This document shows, one piece after another, positions 21,801 to 33,485 of a DNA stretch of 64,000 nucleotides. The translations under genes and the position numbers were made by a program. The notes under the pieces are model-generated. The model was not told the DNA's origin. It ran no database searches and saw only the letters and a program-made list of their open reading frames with translations. Source of the stretch: Xiphophorus maculatus (taxonomy: Eukaryota; Chordata; Actinopteri; Cyprinodontiformes; Poeciliidae); NCBI RefSeq assembly GCF_002775205.1, contig NC_036460.1, forward strand, positions 906,001 to 970,000, in the 5' to 3' direction. How positions within the stretch are numbered: position 1 is the stretch's first letter; each line of letters opens with the position of its first letter.

Positions 21801-24800
21801 TAAACAGAAGTGAAAATAATTGATATTCATTTTAATTGTATTTTTGATTAATTGTTTTTTTTTAAGACAAGTAATTACCCAGTAATATTTTACATTTCCT
21901 GTCAACTTAACATCTTTTAATACAAAAACATGGCGGACGCCTCGGCGTCCCGACCGCCGGGCTCAGCAGGTTTACTGGGGGAAACTCTGAATTAATAAGA
22001 GAATATACGTATTTTTGTTTTTGTTGCAAATTAAACATGAACGAGTCGTCAGTCCAACTTCTGGACTAAATCTAATCAGATCGGATATTTCCACTTCAAC
22101 TTCTCTGTAGTTTTTTAATGACTTCATCCTCTCTTTACCTTCTAAAAACTTTCAAATATTTAAAATAAAGATTACCTGGATGCTGAAAATATGAGCTGAA
22201 ACTTCTTTTTCTCACTTCTTAGAAATAGAAACCAGATTTAGGTCACTTTTAAAATTTGTGGACTGCACAAAATCAGCCCAGGAGCCACAAATGGCCCCCT
22301 GGCCACCCTTTGAACACCCTGGACTTAAATCCGTTGCTTTGCTTTAAAGTTCTCTAGTTGTTCCGGGTTTGGTTCAGAGAAGTTTGAGTTAGAAAAGTAA
22401 AATATTAATTTAAAACGCTCTTAAGTCACATGTTGCAGGAAATCAAAAAGGTGTTTTTAGCTGTCTGTGAATTTGGTAGAATTATGAATGAATATTTTTA
22501 AAGATGAATTAACGTTTCCAAAGTGAGAGCGGCAGGAATGTCTTCGCTTCTCTCAGCAGCAGTTTCAGTAACACTGGAGGGAAGTTGCAGATGAATTTCC
22601 GAGCTGTCATAAATCCATCGTAATCCAGCAGGCAGATTGTTGATCATATTATAATCAGGCATCATGTTTTGGTGAGCAGCGCCGGATTAAAGGATTGTTC
22701 CTCATGTTTGTCTAAAATAAATCTGCTGAACCTTTTCAGCTCAAATCCTTTAGAGGACTGAGGCTCATTTTTTATTTCTATAAAAGGACCAAACTAATTC
22801 ATATCTATTGTTTTCATTACATAAAGAAAACAGCAGCAGATAAAAGGTGTGAAGCGTCTGGCATGTGGAGCTGCAACATCCCATAATACTCACAGATCTT
22901 CTTCAGTACAAAGGAATCTCGCCTCACTCCGCCCATTACGTAACGGGATTATTGATACGCAGATTAGCGGCCGACCAATCGGAACAGGCCCCGCCCCCAA
23001 ACAGAAACACACCGAGTGACTTGCAGTTTAGTTGTTAGATTTTAGTCTTTATTTTTCTATCTTTTTCTTGACAATTTGCTAGCAGACATGTGAAAACTTG
23101 GACCAACAAAACATTATCATCGTTATCATTATTATTGTTGCTTTTTATTGTTTTATTAATTACAGCATATTGTCAGATGTAACAGTGAGAAGATGGCGTT
23201 TTAAAAAACAAAGAATCAAAAACCAAACAGGAAAACAAGAAGAAAGAAACATTTTGACTTTAGTAATCAAAGCTGTTTTGCTTTTCTTTTTATTCCATAT
23301 ACACAATAAAACAGTCTAAAACATTAAACACACAGAGCTGAAGACGGTGCAGTGGTGGGGGGCAGTCCTCATCTACTGGGAGCAATGGGAAGACTGGGGC
23401 TGAGGGAGGGGACTACAAACAAAACTGGTCGTCAATATAAAACTAAGAGTCTTTTTTCTTCTTTTGTTTTTTGTTTCCTTCACATTTAAATCCACCAATC
23501 AGACGTCGGCAGTGATTGAGGTGGGGAGGAGCTAAAGGAGGGTTTTTTACATTTCTGCGTTTTCTTTTCTCTCGTAGACATTATAAAATCTCACAGACAA
23601 GCAAAGAAAAAGTTAAAAAAACAGGATGCACGTTTAGTCTGCATGACCCGGGCGACGGATGAAGGTGGGGTGAATTATTGCTTTCTGAGGAAGTATTTTT
23701 ACTTCTCATCTACATGAATTGCATCCCTCTCATTCGCTCCGACTGTCTCTCACCGTGGTGATCTGTTTACGTGATTGCTCCGATTATTCGGGAGGAAGAG
23801 GAGGGATGGAGGGAGGAGAAGGAGGAGGAAGAGTTGGGGGCGGGGCTCAGAGCTCCTTGCTCAGCGAATCCCGGGCAGTTTTAATCCTCTTTGTTTGGCC
23901 TCACACGTTTCCCGCCTTTTTGTCTGGCAAATGATAACAAAAGAGATTGAAAAAATGTATTAAAATAGAATAAAAGCAGTCATACAAAAAGATTAGATGT
24001 GAGTTTAGTGGTTTAGTACAGATGTCGGTCTCTAGTGTTGTTAGTTTTTTAGTGTTAAAGGAAACAGAAAGAAAAACCAGCATGGAGGATTATCATCACA
24101 TTCAGCATGAAGAGCAGCGTCTGAATCGGCTTCTCTCCTTTTATTCATCACTTCAGAGAAACAAGCCTCAGCCTGAAATCTGACCAAGTTTAGATCCTGA
24201 CAGAAAAATAAACCTGAGATGACAGAAGTCTGAACTCTGTTCAATAATTCACTGATCAATTCACTACAAACTAACCATGCGGGTGCAGCTAGTCAGCTAT
24301 TAACTATTTATTGATGCACTTATCAATCTTGATGTCCCATTGAAAAGCTTTCTTCTTTCAACATAAACACTGAGCTAACTATATGAGCTGGTTAGCTATT
24401 TAAATCTAACAACTAGTAGCTACGTTTAGGTGCTGAAACTCTTGAAAAGCTCTTGTGACACTTTAATGTCACATTGATCGACTCTTTTGATGTCCTTCAC
24501 TGCAGACGCAAAGCTAACTACGTAAGTTAGGACTAGTTAGCTAGTTACAGCTAACCTCTTGCTGCTGAGTGCGAGGCCTGGAAGGTTTTAAAAGACTTAT
24601 TTTTAAAAGGCTAATTTTGATTTAGATTTTTCTCATCTGTTGATGTGACTTTAATTTTCTTTCCTTCATTAAAAAGTGGAGTACCACAACTTCAGCTATT
24701 TAGCTTGCTAAAGCTAACAGCTATGTAGTTAATTCAACTACCATAAGATGTTTAGCAAGCCTTTGTTAATATCAGATCAGTCTTTGATCGACTTGCGTTT

Positions 24801-25005
24801 CCCTTTCAAATATTCAGATTTTTTTTCTATAGATCTAAATATTAAGCTAAAGATTGTTAGCTAGTTGAATGTAACTGCTACCAGTTCATTTTAACTGATG
24901 GAAGATTGTGAATAAAGCTTTAATTTTGACCGCCAATGACAGCTTGATGGTCACAGCTAGTTAGCTATTTACAGCTAGCAGCTACTGGCACCTGGAAGCT
25001 CTAGT
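21801..25005. other. AT-rich intergenic region
   Basis: No gene recognised. 22255-22325 carries a phrase typical of hAT ends (GCCACAAATGGCCCCCTGG, then ACCCTTTGAACACCC), probably a decayed fragment. About 24270-24980 is enriched in TAGCTA / GTTAGCTA motifs without a clear tandem period. Confidence 0.4.
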
Positions 25006-25222
25006 CCAGGAGTCTCAAACTCCAGTCCTCGGGGGCCAGTGTCCCGCAGCTTTTAGATGTGCCTCTGCTGCACCACCTGAATAGAATAATTAGGTCATTA
25101 AGGTTCTGGAGAACTGATCTACACAAGGAGGAGGAATGAAGCCGTTTCATTCCAGTGTTTTGTACCTGTGGCTCATCTAAAACCTGCAGGACAGCGACTG
25201 GAGGACTGGAGTTTGACACCTG
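25006..25222. mobile_element. hAT-like MITE, copy 2
   Basis: Nearly identical to the element at 1656-1873, with inverted ends around CAAACTCCAGTCCT. The 16-bp string CACCTGGAAGCTCTAG occurs at both edges (24989-25004 and 25217-25232). Confidence 0.75.
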
Positions 25223-25232
25223 GAAGCTCTAG

Positions 25233-26236
25233 AAGGAAGATCAACTATAAAAACAGTCTGCAGTTGTACATCTAATGATTTCAATAAATCAAAACGTTTT
25301 TTCTGAGGTAAAGTTTGTCATGGAAGAAGACTTAGGAAGAAAACCAAACAAATAACGTACAGCTATCTGAACTATTTCTGGATTGCAGCTTTGCCTGGAA
25401 CACCAGCCAACAATATGAAAAACTGAGTGTAATCTTTGTTTTTCTAACTTCATTCACTTTAATTCAGCTTCAAGAAGCTTTACAAACAGCCAACTAACTC
25501 AGCATTTGCCCAAGTTAACCCGGTACTTGAGTCTGGAGTGGAGGATTTATGTTTTTCAGGAATGACAATCGTTCCTTCAGACTGTTGTTGTCTCTTTGCT
25601 GTCAAAGTCAGTACAACGAAGGGAAGCTAGTTCTGCTCTTACATCTCCGACCTGGAGGGTAAAATGCCCTTTTAATTGATTTAAAATAATAACTTGTATC
25701 TGAATGCTGTAGATTCTCTCCTGTTTGGTGTACAAATAGAGAAAATACATCATGAAACGTTGCAACATCTGCAGGTTGGGACAGAACAAAGTTACAGAAA
25801 CAGCTAAACCCCTTTAGCAACACGTCACTAACAGCCTGCGGGAAACGTTGCTGCAGCGCCGGCTGAGCATGTTGGGATGAAAGCAGGCGCCGCTGGACGG
25901 CGAGCCGCGCGCAGCAGTCTGAATGGAGAGGAGGTGACAACCATAATAATGGAGGAAGGTCAGAGGTCGCCCTGAGCAGGTGGCAACCACAGAAAAGCTT
26001 CAAAAACGGAGCGCCGAGTCGGCGGAAAGGAACGCGCTCCCTCAGCAGACCTCACAGAGTGACGGAAACGTTTGGCTAGTTTGTGTTTTCAGACCGTTTG
26101 CTGTCAGTCAGAAGCCGCTGTTTCTGTTTGAACGACTTCCTGAGAAAAAAGCTTCCTGTGGTCTGAAAGCTGCTGCCGGCGCCGGAGTCTGGCTTCCATC
26201 AGCAGCTGTTTCTGTCCATCACCTTTAGCTGCTCTG
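25233..26236. other. Intergenic, nothing recognised
   Basis: Unique sequence; the open frames here show no family resemblance. Confidence 0.35.
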
Positions 26237-26829
26237 AGGTTAGCCAACTTAGCATAAAGACTGGATAGCGTCCAGGTTAGCCTAGCTTAGCATAAAGACT
26301 GGATAGTATGGTGACCAAATGTCCGTATTTCACGTCCTGTCCCGGGCGTCCCGGGTTTTTTTTAGAAAGTGAGGAAATGTCCTGTTTTTTTAAATTTCCT
26401 TCATTGGACCATTAAATTTACAGGCACTAGGGCCCTGCGCTGCATGTCACGTAATCCCTGAGCTGCATCAGTGCGGGCAGCCATGTTCTTAATCAGAAGA
26501 TAGATAGCGTGGCTGTCAGTGCGCCAACAACATCCCAAAGCGCAAATGTATGAAGTTTCCCTGCTTTTAGAGCGCCCCCCCCTCCCTGCTCCAGGTTGTC
26601 CTGGTTTCACCAACACCCCCCCCCAAGCAGGTTTTCCTGGTTTTCCCAAAGTAAAATATGGTCACCCTACTGGATAGCGTCCAGGTTAGCCTAGCTTAGC
26701 ATAAAGTCTGGATCGCATCCAGGTTAGCCTAGCTTAGCATAAAGACTGGATAGCATCCAGGTTAGCCTAGCTTAGCATAAAGACTTCATAGTGTCCAGGT
26801 TAGCATAGCTTAGCATAAAGACTGGAAGC
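26237..26829. repeat. 38-bp tandem repeat interrupted by an hAT element
   Basis: About seven copies of a 38-bp unit containing GGTTAGCCTAGCTTAGCATA and AAGACTGGATAGCGTCCA, split by the insertion at 26307-26669. Confidence 0.9.
26307..26669. mobile_element. hAT-type non-autonomous element with 8-bp target duplication
   Basis: Terminal inverted repeats TATGGTGACCAAA (left) and, read inward from the right, TAGGGTGACCATA. Flanked by a perfect 8-bp direct repeat CTGGATAG (26299-26306 and 26670-26677), which is a single motif in the uninterrupted copies of the host array. Contains C-runs (26575-26625). No coding capacity. Confidence 0.9.
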
Positions 26830-28590
26830 AGAGGGAAACTGCTAGCATTGCTCAGATTAAACACTTTTAACCAGTATAAATGATCCCACCGTCTGATTAT
26901 CTGTGGAGTTTTCATAAAAAAATAACTATTCTCACATTCATTGTCTTTAAAAACTCATTTTGTAAGATGGATATCTATAAATCCAAACTATCAAATAAGA
27001 ACGTTTTGATTTTATTTTTGCCTGAACATCTGAACTTTAAAAATAATATTTCATTTGTAACTGAGATCACTGAATTAATAAATCAGAATTTAATGTTTTT
27101 CAAAGCAGAACAACCCGAGTTTTGGTGAAATAAGAGGCTTTCATGTAAAGCTGGGCATAAACTCACATTTTTGTCAAAGTAATCATGTGTCATCCATTGC
27201 GTAGCACAATGGTGGTAAAACTTCACGACCGACTTCCCATCAGTAATCAGGCCTGTTTGAAATTCTGGTCGCCCCGGTGAAGGTGTTGCCCTGTGGCAGC
27301 AGCCCTTCAGCTGAACGCTTCTCAGCAAAGCATATAAGCAACCTGACATAATATAATATTATAATACTTAAATATTGATTGAAAAAAAATTGAAATACTG
27401 GAAATAACAAACTTTAAACAACACATGAAAATAAATATGAATTTAAGGTTCACTCATCTCTCTCACGTTAGCATTAGCATACGTTTTCAAATACAAAACC
27501 GCTGCAGTAAAAGCTTGCAGCTAACTCTAGTGGAGTTAAAGTTGGCGTCTCCTCGCCGTTTGTGAAGGTACTCTGTCAAAAATTATCAGCCAAAATGATT
27601 ATTCATCCTGTCATAATAAAAATAATTGGTTCATTTTTCAAAGCCATATTTTCATCATGTTATTCATATATATATATTCCACAGTTGCAAACTAAATATT
27701 AGACTGAAGCTAATTATTGAGCTTACATATAAATATTCAGGTAATATACAGATTCACTTGGACTATCAAAATAAAAGTTGTGTTTTCTGAAACCTTTAAT
27801 TAAACTCCAGCTTTCAAATCGCTTTGAATCACAACTTTATCGTTGTTTCCCTCTTTTCCTGAACAACATTGCAGCTTAAAGGATGAGCTAATTCAGAGCT
27901 AGCTAAACATTAGGCTAGCTCTGACATAAATATTTAACATTGAGCTAAATATTTGGCTTTCTAAATAAATGTTTAGGTTTGAGCCAAATATTTACTTAGC
28001 ATAGTAAATATTTAGTTAGCTAGCTAAAATGAACTGCCATGTTTTTCTCATATGACCGGCTAAATAACACAAATTATTGTTTTTCTTTTTCTTCTCTAGA
28101 CTCAAGGCTACGACGTGTCGCTAACGCACGCACAGTGAGATAAAAGGATTTGCGATGCTGACCGCTGTTTGATCTGGACCTGAACATACGGAGCTTTATG
28201 TTATCTATAAAGTGGTTTATGGATTCATGACACTTTGTTGTTCTGGTTCTGATGAAGCACCAAACCAGCTGTTCTTAGAAATGTGGTGGAAATCTAAAAA
28301 TCTGTTTTTTTAAAGTCTGTAGTGAAGATAAACTCTGAGGAGGAAACTGACTTTGAGCTGCTTCCATTCACTGCTGCTGCTATAAAAAGGTGATCAGAAC
28401 CGATCAGAACTGATCAGAACCGGGTCTAAAACTGGCCTTAAAGTTGTAGATCGGGTGTAAACCTCTTTCCATGTTGCCATAGAAACCTAAAAGCCGTGAG
28501 TTCATGCTTGTGCTACGTAACTTTTATCACGTGAAAGTGTTTTAATGTGACTATAATTATGTGCAGTAAAGTGTGAATATAAGGAGCATG
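26830..28590. other. Spacer and probable 3' UTR of the scaffold gene
   Basis: AT-rich. The minus-strand gene ending at 28600 must be polyadenylated somewhere here or further left. ATTAAA on the minus strand at 28546-28541 and AATAAA near 27017-27012 are candidates; neither is compelling. Confidence 0.35.
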
Positions 28591-28599
28591 TTTGTGTCG

Positions 28600-31500
28600 T
28601 CAGTATCTAACTTTGTAATGGCCATTGAAGCTGTTGTCGATGCTCAGCTCCCTCTCTAATTGGACGGTAGCTGCTGACATCACAGTTTGAACGATAGCCA
28701 CGGCTGCTTCTCGGAGGTCCCTCTTCCTCATCTCCTCCTCCTCTTCCTCCCCCCTGCCTCCCTGGTCACAGCCTCCATTTTGGGGAGACTCTGCCTCTCC
28801 CCCCTCCTCCTTCTCTTCCTCCCTGCTCTCGGTAAGCGCTAGCTTGGATTCAACATGGCTGCCTTGCTTCCTGCTGCTGTCTGTTCGCTCTGCGTCTTGC
28901 TGCCGCTTGCTGTTAGCTCCTCCTCCTTCGCGGCCGCTCTGAGGCTCGTCAGAGTCCCGGCCGATGCGCTCCAACTCACCGCTGTTCACAGCCGCTGTGG
29001 CGTTGATGATCTTGGCGTTGGCGTCGTCCTTCACGCCCTCCTTGCTCTTCTTCATGGGGCTGCTGTTCTTCATCTGCTCCTCCTCCTCCTGGTGGTTCTC
29101 GGTGACGTTCTCCTCCGCCATGCCGTTGGAGCAGCCCGTCTCACCGTTGGTCTCCGCCGCTTCCACCGGCGTCTTCTCCGGCTCCTCCGCTGCCTCGCCT
29201 CCACTCTCCGCAGTCTTCTCCTCGGCCTCTTTGTCGTTGCTCTCCTGGGTCGCTGCGGCGGCCTCACCGTCAGCGCCGCCCTCCTCTGAGGCGTCTCCTC
29301 CTTCGGCGGCCTCTTGCTCCTCCTCCTCCTCCTTGGCGCCTTCGCCGTGGTCCACGCTGCTGGACTTGCCCTTCCGCATGATGAAGTTCTTCAGGGAAAC
29401 GGCACGGCCAAAGTGGGAACGCTTGGCCTTGGCTGATTTACCTTCTTCTGCGGCTGCTTCCTCACCTGCGCAGGAAATGGAGGAACGTTAGCTAACCAGT
29501 TACTTCTGGAGTAACGAGTGTTTTAATAACCGACTGGATGGAAACCTGAACCAAAGAAGACTGCAGTTCTCTTTGTCTGGATTATTTTGAATGACCCTTT
29601 CTGTAGAGCAAGCTTCTTAGCAGCTAGCTGCGCTAACCCTAACACACTGCTGATAAACACTAGCTCTGCTAATGCTAAAGCGCTAAATTCTTTGTTACTA
29701 CCTTAGCCTAATTGGCCGGAGTAGGGCTTTGGTCAGAAAGCATGCTAACATTAGCAGATTTGAACAGTTTACTGTTGCACAGCAATGCATTCTGGGTAGA
29801 AAATAAGAGTCTTTTGCTGCACTGTATCAGGAGAGGAAACTGAACTGCTTGTTAACATTCAACACGGATGTCAAACCTTATTCAACTGACAGTTTATAAA
29901 ACAGCCAAGTAAATTAGCGCTTTCAGGATTTATCCAGAAAATGTATTTTATGGGAAGCTAAGTATGCGGAATGTTTTCAAAATTAGCAAAAAGGCTAAAA
30001 ATTAGCTCTACTATTAGCCCATTTACAAATTAGCAAACGTTTCCCACCACTAGTTTAAGTATTAAAATCTTAGGCAGCAGAAAAGAAAGCAGAACCTTTA
30101 ATTTAGGCGAAGCTAAGTGTGCTAGATGTTTTCAAAGTTAGCAAAATCGCTACAGTGCCAAACAAAAAATTAGCTCACCTATTAGCGGATTAATGGAAGT
30201 GTGCTCACCGCTGCTTCTTACCCATGAAGGTTTTGTCCGGAGAATCCAGAAAGCTTTGAAATAATTCATGAATAGTTTTAACTGTCAGTGTTGATTTAAT
30301 GATTATAGAGCTCACAGGAAAATGGCCGAATGTGAAAACAGCCGCAGCTTTTAGAGATCAGGGTTGCAGGATGTTTAGAAAACCTGTAGCATAGCTGCCC
30401 TGTTACCGGACGCTTGCCTCTGATTGGCTGATGGTGCTTCGTGGCGACTCCTCCCCTGGAACTGCTTTGCCTTGTGGAGTCTCAGGAGTTCAGAGACTCA
30501 ATCTAAGCTGTAGAAACAGAACTGAACTGGTCAGGGAGCGGACCGATCGCTGCGTGAAACATTGGAAACATTTTTATTCTTTCAAGCTGCAGCGTGATCC
30601 AAAGCAGGGAACCGCTCCAGCTTCAGAACCGCCCGTCAGCCGATCCAGACGGTTCTTTGAGTCTGAATCATTAGCCGTTTTCCCATTAACAGTTTTTATT
30701 CACATTTTAACGTATCGCATTAGAAAAAATTGATAGAAATGGCACAATTTAAAATGACTTCCTCAGTCACTTCAGGCAATTTTTGGCTTTTCTAAAAAAG
30801 AGCTAATGCGCTAAAGACGGAAACACATTTACAGGATCATTTCTGACACAGCAAACTTTCCCCTCTACTGCTGGGTCCGTGCCTTACCAGAGGCACCAAA
30901 CTCTGAAAAATCTCAAATTACAAACCTTCAGCAGGGAGGGGAGGACTCTCTCTGGTTCATGCTAGCTAGCAACTTCTCCTTCCTGTTAGTAACTTCTACT
31001 TCCTGTTTATTCCAGCCATGTGTAGCATCAACATCTGATGACATCACACTCTGTTCAGCCTGACTGATTGGCTCCTAACCAGCAGATGGAAATCGACCAA
31101 TTTGCCTTTTTCTTTTATCCGTTTTTGCGACATTTGAACGTTTGCATGGCGGTTGGATGGAACCGCGGCTGCTGGTACCGAGGTCGACCCGTTCTTCCAG
31201 GCTGCTGCCCGCTGCCGGAGGTTGGCTGTTTCTGCGGTGGTTTTGATGATTAACAGATTTTAAGCTGATTGGTTTACAGAGAGTTGATTAGATGTTACAG
31301 CCTACTGAGGAACATCCGACCAGCATCCTGTTTTCTGTCACTCCTTCCTTTTATGCAGCCAAAAGCTAATTTTGACTGGAGCGTCTGTAAAATTTGAATT
31401 TCACACAGTAAATATTTTACTGGATGACATGCTGAACTACATCAGCTCCCTGCGAGCCGGTGAGCCTCGACCTCCCTGGAACGGCGTGGACTCAGACTCA

Positions 31501-33313
31501 GCCTGAGCCCAGAGCTCTGCAGCGGCGTCCCACTGGGATGATACCTGGAGTCCGGCTGTTTCAAACCCGTCAAGCCTTCAGCGCGCCAGTCGGACGAGCT
31601 CCGACGTCTTTAAAGAGCCTTTCCAACGGGAACAACCCGAGTGGAGATCTACTGAATTTCACCTCAGACAGACGGATCACTCCTTCACATCTGAGTGATT
31701 TTTTAAACAAAGCACACACGTTTACGTATCAGTTCATGTAGAAATCATTGAGTTTTAAACAGAATCAGTCAAGAAACCGAAACAAAAACATTGTGACTGA
31801 AAACTACATGAACCCCATGACCCAGCTGGCTGTGGAAACCATCAAGTCCACTCCATGACTGCCAGGTAAACCAACCCCAACCATCACTCCTCCACCACCG
31901 TGCCTGACAGTTAAACTGAGCTGCTGTTTAGTTTGACTAACATCTCCTGCGTATGAAGCACCGCTGCTAGCTGGTGTAGCTGTTGGATTTTAGGATGTTA
32001 GTTCCTGTTTTCTCACCAGAGGCTGCAGTGGCGTCCTCCTCACCAGTAGGGACGCACTCTGTGTTGGCCCGTTTGCTCTTGGGGATGACACGCTTCTTGA
32101 AGGAGGTCCAGATCTCGTTGGCGTGTTGCGTCACTGTCCCGGCTCCCGCCACCTTCTCCTCCTCGCCTCCCTCGGCCTTCTCCTCCTCCGTCTTCGCTTC
32201 CTCGGCTCCTGCCTCAGCCTTCCCCTCCTCTTCTTCTTCTCCTTCCCCTGCGCCCTCCTCTGTTTTGTCGGCAGACTCTTTGTCCGAGCCCTTGGCCTTG
32301 GCGCTGATGCCCACCACGGACGAGTCCCTCTTCAGACCCTGGAAGGTCCAGGAGCGTTTCAGCTTCCAACGCTTGTGACCGGACTCCTTGGAGTCCAGGG
32401 TGGAGGAGTCTCCGCCTCCTGCTTCTCCCTCTGCTCCCTCCTCCTTCCCATCCTCGCCGCCGCCACTCTTTTTGTGTGTCTTCTGAGCCATGAGCTTCTT
32501 GAAGGAGTGCCAGCGCTTCATGTGCTTGGTAGTCGAGGACGAAGCTTTCTGCTCTCCCTCTGCTCCTGCCGCCGCTCCGCCCTCCTCCGCCGGGGCGTCC
32601 GCCATGGCGTTGAGCGCTTCTGGGTCCTCCAGGCGGTCCAGGGACCGAGACCGGACTTTGACCTGCTTCTCGGGCTCCGCCGCGCCACCATCCTTCTTCT
32701 CGGTGCTGCGATGGGAGAAGATCCTCGCCACGGGCTTCCGGATCAGATCGCGGACGGTGGATTTGGTCTCTGCAGTTTTGCTCTTCTTCTCCTCCTCCTT
32801 CTCTCCGTTCTCTGCAGGCTTGTCCATTGCCGCCTGTCCCTCTGCTCCTCCTTCGGCTCCTCCTTCGGCCTCCGCTCCTTCCTCTCCTGCTTTTTCTCCG
32901 TCCTTCTCGGCGGCTTCCTCAGCTCCCCCTGTGGCCGCGGCGTGTTCCTTCTTCTTCCTGCCTGCCATCACCTTCCCCAGGCCGCTCTTGTTGAGGAAGG
33001 AGTCAAGGAAGGAGGTCTTGGTCTCGGTGGAAGAGGTGCTTTCTGAGCTCTGAGGAGGAATCGCCTCCCCACCTGCTGCTGCTCCTTCCTCTTCACCGCC
33101 GGCCTCCTCGGCTGCGGCTGTGTCATTGTTCACAGTCTCTTGGTTTTCCGTCGCCTCGCTGTTGACCGCCGAACCGTCGTTCTCCACCACTTCGCTGCCG
33201 ACAGTCTCTGCGTTTGCGGTTTGGACTGGCTGCTCCACCTCGGCTGGCTTGCTTTCTGGGGTTTTCCCATCTTCCTGGACCACTGGCGCCGCACTGACCT
33301 CAGTCGCCGCCAT
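28600..33313 (-). CDS. Acidic A-kinase-anchor-like scaffold protein
   Basis: Two coding exons, 33313-32017 and 29465-28600, join in frame (TCT G|GT GAG) through a GT-AG intron of 2.5 kb to give 720 residues. Very rich in Glu, Ala and Gly, probably disordered. Against this stand basic-aromatic blocks: SFLDSFLNKSGLGKVMAGRK (about 101-120), KRWHSFKKLMAQKTHKK (about 266-282), HKRWKLKRSWTFQGLKR (about 313-329), IWTSFKKRVIPKSKR (about 401-415), and HFGRAVSLKNFIMRKGKS in exon 2. The WxSFKK pattern is that of the polybasic membrane/calmodulin sites of AKAP5 and gravin (AKAP12). Near the C-terminus (about 683-706) REAAVAIVQTVMSAATVQL fits the spacing of the amphipathic PKA RII-binding helix. Inference: a membrane-associated PKA anchor. 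It lacks an N-terminal myristoylation glycine (starts MAATEV). I cannot name the orthologue. Confidence 0.8.
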
Positions 33314-33485
33314 CTCAGAAAGGGAAAACAGTAATCAGAGCTGAACTTCCTTCCTTGACCTTCTTCCTTCCTCTTCCTCTGTGACTTTCTGGGGCTGGGT
33401 TCCTCCTGTGCGGCAGCGCTCTCAGGTCATGGAGAGCAGTGGCGAGGAGGAAACGCACTCAGCATCCTACTAGTCCTCCAAACTC
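33314..33485 (-). other. 5' UTR part of scaffold exon with acceptor and uORFs
   Basis: On the minus strand CTTCTCTTCTCCACAG|GAG marks a strong acceptor (exon edge 33485), so the ATG exon is preceded by at least one non-coding exon to the right. The leader has two overlapping upstream ORFs: ATG at 33465 (12 codons, stop at 33427) and ATG ACC TGA just after. The main start has a good context (GAGATGG). Confidence 0.6.

Noticed and set aside
28855-29491. Plus-strand frames of 144 and 175 codons
   Set aside because: Antisense shadows of scaffold exon 2.
32123-33053. Plus-strand frames of 307 and 187 codons
   Set aside because: Antisense shadows of the Glu/Ala/Lys-rich scaffold exon, which has the consistent splice sites and frame.
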